From Candidatus Cloacimonadota bacterium (GTDB taxonomy: Bacteria > Cloacimonadota > Cloacimonadia > Cloacimonadales > WRIO01): DNA of 5,763 bases. A program made the position numbers and the translations under genes. Positions 1 to 5,763 of this stretch are shown one piece after another (the stretch's first letter is position 1; each line of letters opens with the position of its first letter). A model generated the notes under the pieces. The model was not told where the DNA came from. It saw nothing but the letters and a program-made list of their open reading frames with translations, and did no database searches. The stretch lies in contig JAGOCT010000130.1 of assembly GCA_017998585.1 (NCBI GenBank), positions 1-5,763 of the forward strand. Reading direction: 5' to 3'.

Positions 1-32
1 TACTATACTATACTATACTATACTATACTATA
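1..32. repeat. TACTA pentanucleotide tandem repeat (at least 6 copies)
   Basis: Six perfect head-to-tail copies of the 5-base unit TACTA occupy positions 1-30, followed by a partial TA. The array starts at the window edge, so its true copy number is unknown. It lies about 108 bases upstream of the protease start codon. Each junction creates TATACT, which differs by one base from the bacterial -10 consensus TATAAT. The array is a simple sequence repeat prone to slippage; any regulatory effect is inference. Confidence 0.93.
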
Positions 33-81
33 TGGTATTTCTGTATATCATAAACGAAGATTTACAGGTAGTCATAATAAA

Positions 82-110
82 TTCATTTAAGCTTCATTTT
101 GTCTTATAAA
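82..110 (+). promoter_or_regulatory. Weak candidate sigma70-like promoter for the protease gene
   Basis: TATAAA at 105-110 resembles a -10 box (5 of 6 matches to TATAAT). Seventeen bases upstream, TTCATT at 82-87 is a poor -35 (3 of 6 matches to TTGACA). Transcription would start near 117 and leave a leader of about 23 bases carrying the ribosome binding site. In such AT-rich DNA a match of this quality can arise by chance. No Bacteroidetes-type TAnnTTTG element at a proper spacing from a TTTG was seen. Confidence 0.22.
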
Positions 111-130
111 CTTTAAAAATAAGAAATAAT

Positions 131-135
131 GGAGA
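131..135 (+). promoter_or_regulatory. Ribosome binding site of the protease gene
   Basis: GGAGA at 131-135 is a Shine-Dalgarno match, with five bases between GGAG and the ATG at 140. It supports that start, which is followed directly by a signal peptide (Met-Lys-Lys then a hydrophobic run). An ATG at 129 is out of frame with the protease. Confidence 0.75.
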
Positions 136-139
136 AAGA

Positions 140-859
140 ATGAAAAAAATATTATTTACACTAGTCATCATGATTAGTATCATTATTACTTGTCATGCAG
201 AAAATTATTTAAAAGGCAGCCTGCTTTTTAAAAGCAATACGACGATTAAGGTGAATTCTGTTAATCCCTTACTAACAGATAAAGATTGGTTTAATGATTT
301 AATTAAAGAATATAATATTTATAGTATAAGACAGATTGGGGAAAATAGCATTCCGACTCAATACCAGTCAAGACGTCTGTATTATTCTATTTGTTTTGAT
401 ACCACTTATTCTGTCTCAGATGTGATTAACTCTTTTGAAAAAAATGATGATGTTCTTTATGCAAAGTACAACATAGCGTTTGAACCTGTTATCAATTCAA
501 ATGATACTTATGCAAATCAAATGTGGGGACTGGATAGGATAAACCTACAGCAAGTATGGAATTCAGGTGTCCATGGGTCAGGAGAAGTTATTGTTGCGGT
601 TATTGATTCAGGGCTTGATCTTGGATTAAATAATTATCCAAGTATTCATGAAGATTTAGTTGGCAATGTCTGGTCGGATGTTAATCCTATGGTGACGCCT
701 TTAAATCCATATTATGGATTTAATCCTTATTTTTACTTATCTTCAAATGGAGAGCATCCATATTTGCCACAGGATAAGTATGGTCATGGTACTCATGTTG
801 CAGGGACTATCAGCGCAAAAAACAATAATTTAACAGGTGTAGCGAGTGTATCTGGCTGA
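140..859 (+). CDS. N-terminal fragment of secreted S8 subtilisin-like protease (signal peptide, propeptide, Asp and His of the triad)
   Basis: The 239-residue product starts with a signal peptide: Met-Lys-Lys, a hydrophobic run to about residue 18, and a likely signal peptidase I site after Cys-His-Ala (18-20). Residues 25-118 look like a subtilase propeptide, ending in a segment like the usual 'V.YA..N' (VLYAKYN, 105-111). The mature domain begins near QMWGLDRI (127-134), the usual entry to this protease type. The catalytic Asp156 sits in VAVIDSG, and His216 in YGHGTHVAGT. About 60 residues lie between them, including a Tyr/Pro/Asn-rich loop (about 183-210). The frame stops at TGA inside the loop after GVASVSG, before the oxyanion Asn and catalytic Ser, so this fragment alone cannot be an active protease. 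An intact propeptide fragment could in principle act as an inhibitor or chaperone of another subtilase, but nothing here shows this. The domain continues in the same frame downstream. Confidence 0.85.
   Translation: MKKILFTLVIMISIIITCHAENYLKGSLLFKSNTTIKVNSVNPLLTDKDWFNDLIKEYNIYSIRQIGENSIPTQYQSRRLYYSICFDTTYSVSDVINSFEKNDDVLYAKYNIAFEPVINSNDTYANQMWGLDRINLQQVWNSGVHGSGEVIVAVIDSGLDLGLNNYPSIHEDLVGNVWSDVNPMVTPLNPYYGFNPYFYLSSNGEHPYLPQDKYGHGTHVAGTISAKNNNLTGVASVSG
857..859 (+). other. In-frame TGA interrupting the protease frame
   Basis: Codon 240 is TGA, flanked by GVASVSG before and [14 protein letters not shown] after, both typical of one continuous S8 domain. Related proteases usually have Gly-Gly-Trp here, so the expected codon is glycine; GGA to TGA is one base change. 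Trp (TGG to TGA) is a second, less likely origin. Confidence 0.9.
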
Positions 860-913
860 TGGGGAAATGTTAATGGCAGTAGAATATTACCTGTCAGGGT
901 TGGCAATAGTCTT

Positions 914-3900
914 ATGATCATGAGCGCAATAATGGATGGATTATACTTTGCTTATTACGAAGGCGCTAAAGTCGTCAATATGAGCTTTGGCGGATCTGGA
1001 TCAGCAGACTACTTTCAACCTTTACATGAAGTAATACAGGATTTAAACAATGACTTTTTAAATCTCGGCTTTGCTCCTGTGATGATTGCTGCTGCAGGGA
1101 ATTCAAACACTGATATTCTAAATTATCCCAGTTCTTTTGATGAAGTGATTTCAGTAGCAGCAACAGATATTAATGATCGGAAATGTATGTGGGGATTAAA
1201 TGGTTCAAACTTCCATGAGTCTGTTGATATCTGTGCCCCAGGTGGTAAAAACACCGATTTTGCGAATACTTCAGGGATCTGGTCCACACTGCCTATGAAT
1301 GATAGTTTTATCTTGCATGCCTATTTAAATTCCGGATATGACCAGTTAAATGGTACATCAATGGCAGCTCCACATGTATCCGGAGTCGCAGCATTGTTAA
1401 TTGGCGCAAATTCAAGTATGTCGTCAACAGAGGTAAAGCAACGAATTATTGGATCATCTGACAATCATTATGATGTAAATCAAGCGTATTTTGGTCAGTT
1501 AGGATCTGGCAGATTAAACGCTTATAGAGCATTATACCAGACTCCGGTTCCTAATCTGTCTTTGCAAAGCTATTTAGTAAATGGCGAGTTAAATGGTATT
1601 CTGGAGATAAATGATCTAAATTCTTTAACTATTAATCTAAAAAATTGGTGGGCTAATGCAATAAATGTAAGTGGCTCTTTGTCAACTAATGACCCATATA
1701 CTTTAATATCTTATGGAGATCCAGGTATTACATCAGCAACATGGGGTAATGTTCAAAATTATGAGATTAAGTCAAATCAAACAGTCATTAGGATCAATGT
1801 GAATGGTGGACTAAATCGTTTGATACCTTTTACATTAACTTTGCAAATGACGAATGGTGATACCAAAGTGATTAATTTTAAACTTCCAGCTCAGATTAGT
1901 ATGAACAATTATTTTTCTACACTACCTCTACAAACCGGTGAGACTTTAAATGAAGGTTTGACTGTTTTAAATGTCAATTCAGATCCATTTGATGAAATAT
2001 TTGTTTCAAGCAGTATAGGCAGAATATTTATGATTAATTCAACAGGTGGTTATAATGTTATGACATTAGGGGCATCTTCCGCCTGTTTGCCAGTTGTTGC
2101 AGATGTAAACTCTGATAAAAACTATGAGATTATTTGTGGTAATGATCTGGGAAATATTAAAATATTTAGTATCAATGGTCAGTTGTTAAGATCCTATAAT
2201 GTCAATGGAAAAGTAAAATATTTTTCAGTTGATGATGTGACAGGAGATGGTAATCCTGATATCATTGCAGCCTATGAAAAATATAGCCAAAGTTCAGGGA
2301 ATGAAGGATTAACTATTATTAATTACCATGGTAATACAGTCATTAACACAATACTTCCTAATAGGGTTCAGTCAGGTATTGCTGTTGGTGATATTAATAA
2401 TGATGGAATGAATGAAATTTTGCTTGCCTGTCAAAATTCATATGGAAATTCAACTATAGGACCAACTGCTTTGAAACTATATGCTTATAAAGTTAATAAT
2501 GGTGCCCTAAATTTGATATATAGCACTACTTATGGTGCAGCTGATATGGGGTATAAGTTCTTATCGGCACCTGTTATTGCAAATATTGATCAGAACGGAA
2601 CAAAAGAAATGATGTTTAGTTATACCTTTGATATGAACAGAGGATGGGTAACAGGAGTGGCAGCATTTAATATTTCATCTCAAGATACACTATGGACAAA
2701 TCAATTTGTCCATTGGGGAGCAGATAAAATGAGTCCTTTGATTGTTGGTGATTTTGATAGCTCTCCAGGTTTAGAAACAATCTTTAATGAAAACTGTGTA
2801 TATCTTTTGGGATCTAATGGGCAAGTATTAAAACAGTCAGCTTTAGATTATGATGAAGAATATGATTTACCATTTAGTATTAACTCTGTGATAGCAGAAT
2901 GTAGTAATAACCAATTCATGATTTATCAAGCGAGTGATAATGCCCTGGTTGGATTGGATCATAACTTAGATTATTGCCAGGAATGGAAGTATAGTGTTCT
3001 TGGCTTAAAAGGATCTGCTATAATAAAAGTGAATGCATTTAAATATTCTCTTGCTTTAGCAAAAACTAATGGGCAGATAATATTATTGGATCTAAACTTT
3101 GAAAATTCTAAGAAACTTCATTATTCACAAAGAAATTATAATTCAAGACATACAGGTCTGTTTACTCAGGTATTACCTGAAAGAATATCTAATGATATTA
3201 TAGTAAGCGACGATGTAGTGATTGACAGAAATGTTACTCTTCAAAACAATTCAACATTATCAATAAATCCTGATATAAATATTAAGTTTATGCCATCTAA
3301 AAAAATTGATATTTTTGGGTCGATTGAAATTGAAGGAACATCAGATAATATGGTCAATCTTAGTGGACTTTGTTTAAGCAATACTAATGACTATTGGAAC
3401 GGAGTTCATTTTTACAATAATTCTAATTCTCATATCAGCTATATAAACATGAAAAATGCTGTGAATGGGATGAACTACAATGAATATGGCGTTCATTACT
3501 TAGGTAATTCCACAATTAGTCAATCAGATATTGCCGTTACTGTCTATAATTCTTCCCCTCGTTTCTATGAAAATGATATTGTAGATAATAACACCTCTGG
3601 ATTTTACATTGATAATTATGCTTCACCATCGCTTGGATATCAAACCGGCTCAATTGGATTAAGAGAATCAGGGAGAAATAATATACAATCAAATCCTATA
3701 GGTATGGATGTATATAAATCAACCCCTGTATTAAACAACGGCAGAAATAATTTTGAAAACTCAGATTTTAATATTTATTCAGATATTGATACAGTCATCA
3801 GAGCTGAAAACAATTGGTGGGGTTCTGCTGATGAAAGAGATTTTATGGATAAATTTAATCAGATTTCAATGATTGACTATTCACCATGGCTGTTAGCACC

Positions 3901-4708
3901 AGAGATCAGAGCTAATGATGATTTTATCACTCCTTTTGATCAGGCATATCTTTCATATATATCTTCAGATTATTCAGGAGCGATTAATAAGTTTAAAGCC
4001 ATCTTGGAAGATAATGATCAAACTTCTGATGATATTATGTCGATTAGCTATTTAATGATGTGCTACTCAAAAATTAATAATTTAAATGAATTTGATCAGT
4101 ATTTAAGCTCAAGGTTAGAACTGGTAAATGATTTATATGTTAAAAAAGCTTATCAGGAGTGTCAGGCATTGGTTAGAAGGTTGACTAACCAACACAATCA
4201 GGCTGTTCAATATTATGAAAATGTATTAGACAACAATCCTTCTGTCTCTGACTCTGTATATGCAATTATTGATTTAACTTATACTATGTTAGAAACTAAT
4301 GGCAGATCAACTTCTAAATATGCTAATTTGATTCCTGAACAAGAAGATGATCAACTAAACTATATCAATCAGTTAAAAAGAAAGCTTAGAGGTAAATCAG
4401 ATATTAATGATAATCCAGATATGCCTGTGAATCCTGTTTTATTCAAGAATTACCCTAATCCATTCAACCCAAGCACTCATATCAGATTTTTCCTGCCCAA
4501 TGACAACCATGTTGAGCTCACCATTTATAATATAAAAGGGCAAAAAGTGAAAACTCTGATAAATAGCAAAAAAGAAAAAGGAAATCATTCTGTGATTTGG
4601 AACGGCAAGGATGAAAATCAGCATTCTGTATCCAGTGGTGTTTACTTTTATCGATTAAATGTATCAGGGAAAACAACCATGACCCAAAAATGTCTGTTGA
4701 TTAAATAA
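914..4708 (+). CDS. C-terminal part of the S8 protease: catalytic Ser, Ig-like linker, FG-GAP-like propeller, beta-helix, TPR-like segment, sorting domain
   Basis: The open frame of 1264 residues begins at the first ATG after the TGA, but coding similarity already starts at 860 (WGNVNG, RILPVRV). This ATG has no signal peptide and no good ribosome binding site, so it is probably not a real start. Fragment residues: VVNMSFGG (20-27), oxyanion Asn63 in AAAGNSN, and catalytic Ser149 in [12 protein letters not shown] (codon at 1358-1360). Residues 212-335 are an Ig-like linker. Residues 345-755 hold at least five Asp/Asn-rich FG-GAP/VCBS-like motifs, such as DVTGDGNPD (441-449) and DINNDGMNE (493-501), typical of calcium-binding propeller blades. 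Residues 758-990 form a beta-helix repeat region ending in the common NNWWGSA turn (966-972). Residues 1005-1135 are helical and TPR-like. Residues 1177-1264 are the FlgD-like sorting domain, with [10 protein letters not shown] and [10 protein letters not shown]. It ends in TAA just before a terminator. Confidence 0.85.
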   Translation: MIMSAIMDGLYFAYYEGAKVVNMSFGGSGSADYFQPLHEVIQDLNNDFLNLGFAPVMIAAAGNSNTDILNYPSSFDEVISVAATDINDRKCMWGLNGSNFHESVDICAPGGKNTDFANTSGIWSTLPMNDSFILHAYLNSGYDQLNGTSMAAPHVSGVAALLIGANSSMSSTEVKQRIIGSSDNHYDVNQAYFGQLGSGRLNAYRALYQTPVPNLSLQSYLVNGELNGILEINDLNSLTINLKNWWANAINVSGSLSTNDPYTLISYGDPGITSATWGNVQNYEIKSNQTVIRINVNGGLNRLIPFTLTLQMTNGDTKVINFKLPAQISMNNYFSTLPLQTGETLNEGLTVLNVNSDPFDEIFVSSSIGRIFMINSTGGYNVMTLGASSACLPVVADVNSDKNYEIICGNDLGNIKIFSINGQLLRSYNVNGKVKYFSVDDVTGDGNPDIIAAYEKYSQSSGNEGLTIINYHGNTVINTILPNRVQSGIAVGDINNDGMNEILLACQNSYGNSTIGPTALKLYAYKVNNGALNLIYSTTYGAADMGYKFLSAPVIANIDQNGTKEMMFSYTFDMNRGWVTGVAAFNISSQDTLWTNQFVHWGADKMSPLIVGDFDSSPGLETIFNENCVYLLGSNGQVLKQSALDYDEEYDLPFSINSVIAECSNNQFMIYQASDNALVGLDHNLDYCQEWKYSVLGLKGSAIIKVNAFKYSLALAKTNGQIILLDLNFENSKKLHYSQRNYNSRHTGLFTQVLPERISNDIIVSDDVVIDRNVTLQNNSTLSINPDINIKFMPSKKIDIFGSIEIEGTSDNMVNLSGLCLSNTNDYWNGVHFYNNSNSHISYINMKNAVNGMNYNEYGVHYLGNSTISQSDIAVTVYNSSPRFYENDIVDNNTSGFYIDNYASPSLGYQTGSIGLRESGRNNIQSNPIGMDVYKSTPVLNNGRNNFENSDFNIYSDIDTVIRAENNWWGSADERDFMDKFNQISMIDYSPWLLAPEIRANDDFITPFDQAYLSYISSDYSGAINKFKAILEDNDQTSDDIMSISYLMMCYSKINNLNEFDQYLSSRLELVNDLYVKKAYQECQALVRRLTNQHNQAVQYYENVLDNNPSVSDSVYAIIDLTYTMLETNGRSTSKYANLIPEQEDDQLNYINQLKRKLRGKSDINDNPDMPVNPVLFKNYPNPFNPSTHIRFFLPNDNHVELTIYNIKGQKVKTLINSKKEKGNHSVIWNGKDENQHSVSSGVYFYRLNVSGKTTMTQKCLLIK
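4442..4705 (+). other. Region encoding the protease's C-terminal sorting (FlgD-like) domain
   Basis: About 88 residues with [10 protein letters not shown], an LP-x-hydrophobic strand, [12 protein letters not shown], a W-N-G-K-D turn, SSGVYFYRL and a basic end (LLIK). Domains of this type direct secreted proteins to the outer surface in FCB-group bacteria, in Bacteroidetes through the type IX secretion system. That this host uses the same machinery is inference. A paralogous copy ends the next gene. Confidence 0.85.
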
Positions 4709-4714
4709 GATTTG

Positions 4715-4746
4715 AAGGGTGCCAGAGTAATATCTGGCACCCTTTT
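4715..4746 (+). terminator. Rho-independent terminator between the protease and the next gene
   Basis: A perfect 12-bp stem (AAGGGTGCCAGA at 4715-4726 with TCTGGCACCCTT at 4733-4744) encloses a six-base loop, GTAATA. Four T residues (4743-4746) follow the GC-rich core. It starts six bases after the protease TAA (4706-4708). The T run is short and the hairpin sits only 17 bases before the next start codon, so termination may be partial. Confidence 0.85.
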
Positions 4747-4751
4747 ATAAA

Positions 4752-4757
4752 AAGGAG
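4752..4757 (+). promoter_or_regulatory. Ribosome binding site of the second secreted protein
   Basis: AAGGAG at 4752-4757 lies six bases before the ATG at 4764, a near-ideal Shine-Dalgarno. It fixes the start, which is followed by a signal peptide. It sits directly downstream of the terminator hairpin, so hairpin and ribosome site are closely coupled on any readthrough transcript. Confidence 0.85.
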
Positions 4758-4763
4758 AGAAAA

Positions 4764-5723
4764 ATGAAAAACGGGACAAAATTATTACTTATAATAATTG
4801 TTATGAATTTAATGATAAAATCTTATGCTTTGCAAAGTGATTCTACGGATTACAATCTTGGATTATCAACAACTACATATTATGATACGAACAATATGTG
4901 GGTATTCACTTCAAATATATCTGATTTATATGTAGGTGATGGATGGAATTGTTTTTTATTTATCTATGAGTATGCTGTTAGTAGTATATCATTTAATAAA
5001 ATACAAATAAATCCTGATCAAATAGAAAATGTAAAATTAAAATTTTATATTGGATATTTTGGATCGAATGGAAATATTAATAACGGTTATCCATCTTTTG
5101 AAATGCCAAATGGAATATTTAACCCTCCATTATATATACAACAAATATATTTTGGTTCAACTTTTGATCCAGATATAAATGAATATCCTGTAGAAAATTT
5201 CAGAGTAGTTTATCCAGATAGTTTAAATATTGGATGGAATGAAGTTGATATTACTGATTTTATTGCTCATGATCTTGCTCTTGATAGAGACAATCATCAA
5301 ATAAGATTAAAGTTTCCGATAAAATATGATGAAGATCTTTATGATGATGGGATTACAATCATAACGATAGGAGACAACAGTTTATTTCCAAAGTTAATAT
5401 ATACTTATGAAAACAGTAATCATTCAAATGAGAACATAATTGAAAGAGAATTAATAAACATCTCCAACTACCCCAATCCTTTTAATCCCAGAACAACTAT
5501 TAATTTTTCTATTCCTAAAACAGATCTGGTCAATATAGAGATTTATAATGTAAAAGGGCAAAAGGTAAAAGGCTTACTGAGTGAAGTAAAACAAAAAGGT
5601 GAATACGCTATTGATTGGAATGGAGAAGATAGTCAGGGTATCAGCTGTTCAAGCGGTATCTATTTTTGCAGGATAGAGACCAGTTCTGCCAAAAAAATGC
5701 ATAAGATGATACTCATGAAATGA
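4764..5723 (+). CDS. Secreted protein with unrecognised beta-rich domain and C-terminal sorting domain
   Basis: The 319-residue protein opens with a signal peptide (Met-Lys-Asn-Gly-Thr-Lys, then a hydrophobic stretch to about residue 18; likely cleavage after Tyr-Ala-Leu or nearby, 21-23). Residues about 25-216 are rich in aromatic residues, Asn and Asp, with alternating hydrophobic patterns that suggest a beta-sandwich. GWNEVDITDFI (157-167) and a closing 'FPKLIYTYE' (208-216) resemble the end of DNRLRE-like domains, which occur on surface and carbohydrate-associated proteins; this is a weak resemblance, not an assignment. Residues 233-319 are a FlgD-like sorting domain: [11 protein letters not shown] (235-245), IYNVKGQKVKGL (260-271), DWNGED (284-289), SSGIYFCRI (296-304), ending MILMK. 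The stop is TGA at exactly the family's usual end point. No enzyme motif is seen. It follows the protease in the same direction behind a terminator. It is probably exported and surface-attached or released; its role is unknown. Confidence 0.88.
   Translation: MKNGTKLLLIIIVMNLMIKSYALQSDSTDYNLGLSTTTYYDTNNMWVFTSNISDLYVGDGWNCFLFIYEYAVSSISFNKIQINPDQIENVKLKFYIGYFGSNGNINNGYPSFEMPNGIFNPPLYIQQIYFGSTFDPDINEYPVENFRVVYPDSLNIGWNEVDITDFIAHDLALDRDNHQIRLKFPIKYDEDLYDDGITIITIGDNSLFPKLIYTYENSNHSNENIIERELINISNYPNPFNPRTTINFSIPKTDLVNIEIYNVKGQKVKGLLSEVKQKGEYAIDWNGEDSQGISCSSGIYFCRIETSSAKKMHKMILMK
5460..5720 (+). other. Region encoding the second protein's C-terminal sorting (FlgD-like) domain
   Basis: About 87 residues paralogous to the protease's last domain. 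The IYNxKGQKVK core is coded by 30 bases (5541-5570) that match 27 of 30 at 4523-4552. The three differences are A/G changes: the first turns Ile into Val, the other two are silent. The domain ends Met-Ile-Leu-Met-Lys before TGA, the usual form for this family. Confidence 0.85.
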
Positions 5724-5763
5724 GGAATCATCGGATTGTTAGGATATTGAAATGATATAAATC

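Larger units (their letters stand above)
140..4708 (+). pseudogene. Full-length secreted subtilisin-like (S8) multidomain protease, interrupted by one in-frame TGA
   Basis: This entry joins the two open halves, 140-859 and 860-4708, which share one reading frame (1522 codons including the TGA at codon 240). The combined order is: signal peptide (about 1-20), propeptide (about 25-118), S8 catalytic domain (about 126-466), Ig-like linker (about 470-593), FG-GAP/VCBS-like beta-propeller (about 600-1010), right-handed beta-helix (about 1016-1248), TPR-like helices (about 1263-1393) and C-terminal sorting domain (about 1435-1522). The catalytic triad is complete only when the halves are joined: Asp156, His216 and Ser407, with oxyanion Asn321. 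Serine endopeptidases of this family cleave proteins outside the cell. As read with the standard code the gene gives an inactive fragment, so I label it a pseudogene. There is no other frameshift or stop, so a sequence error, a very recent mutation or readthrough remain possible. Confidence 0.8.

Noticed and set aside
1..32. CRISPR array or transposon end
   Set aside because: The unit is only 5 bases with no spacers, and no inverted repeat or transposase is present.
140..202. Lipoprotein signal at Cys18 of the protease
   Set aside because: The residues before the Cys are Ile-Ile-Thr, which lacks the small residue (Gly/Ala/Ser) required at -1 of a lipobox. A signal peptidase I site at Cys-His-Ala fits better.
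857..908. Selenocysteine codon with a downstream SECIS-like hairpin (ACCT 889-892 with GGGT 897-900, outer TATT 885-888 with AATA 905-908)
   Set aside because: The hairpin is weak, with only 4-bp stems and a 4-base bulge. The position expects Gly rather than Cys/Sec, and no known selenoprotein family is an S8 protease at this site.
914..916. ATG 914 as a genuine start of a separate gene
   Set aside because: There is no ribosome binding site at usable spacing and no signal peptide. It lies inside a conserved catalytic domain whose similarity starts upstream at 860.
975..1163. Minus-strand open frame of 62 codons
   Set aside because: It lies wholly opposite the conserved catalytic domain, has no recognisable motif, and is explained as a shadow of the coding frame.
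4439..4624. Minus-strand open frame of 61 codons
   Set aside because: It is opposite the conserved sorting domain; its Phe-rich run is the complement of Lys codons.
857..5723. Alternative genetic code with TGA read as glycine (as in Gracilibacteria/SR1)
   Set aside because: The TGA falls at an expected Gly, but it is the only in-frame TGA in about 1840 codons, GGA is used freely for Gly, and the second gene ends with TGA exactly after the family's usual MILMK end. A recoded genome would show many in-frame TGAs.

Overview
This AT-rich window (roughly two-thirds A+T by eye) carries genes for large secreted proteins on the + strand only. Both C-termini are sorting/FlgD-like domains with NYPNPFNP, IYNxKGQKVK and SSGxYFxR motifs. 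This style of secreted multidomain protein is typical of the FCB superphylum. The 'IYN(I/V)KGQKVK' wording, together with a subtilase joined to propeller and beta-helix repeats, suggests a Cloacimonadota-like bacterium. That assignment is inference from motif style; no marker gene is present.

Layout: positions 1-32 hold a TACTA pentanucleotide tandem repeat that runs off the left edge. Positions 33-139 are a short leader with a weak candidate promoter and a clear ribosome binding site. Positions 140-4708 hold one very long reading frame (1522 codons) for a secreted subtilisin-like (S8) serine protease, interrupted by a single in-frame TGA at 857-859. Before the TGA lie the signal peptide, propeptide and the catalytic Asp and His. 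After it lie the oxyanion Asn, the catalytic Ser, an Ig-like linker, an FG-GAP/VCBS-like propeller, a parallel beta-helix, a TPR-like helical segment and the C-terminal sorting domain. Automated calling would split this into two genes (140-859 and 914-4708), but both halves are in the same frame and together make one textbook protein. A strong hairpin terminator follows at 4715-4746. Seventeen bases after it starts a second secreted protein (4764-5723, 319 aa) with a signal peptide, an unrecognised beta-rich domain and the same type of C-terminal domain. The last 40 bases show nothing I can support.

The proteins probably act outside the cell or on its surface: a giant protease with adhesive or structural repeats, and a smaller surface protein using the same export/anchoring tag. 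The main puzzle is the TGA. It falls where related proteases usually have glycine, and no other lesion follows in 1282 codons. A recent nonsense mutation or a sequence error is most likely; translational readthrough is possible but unproven. I see no convincing new system beyond this.
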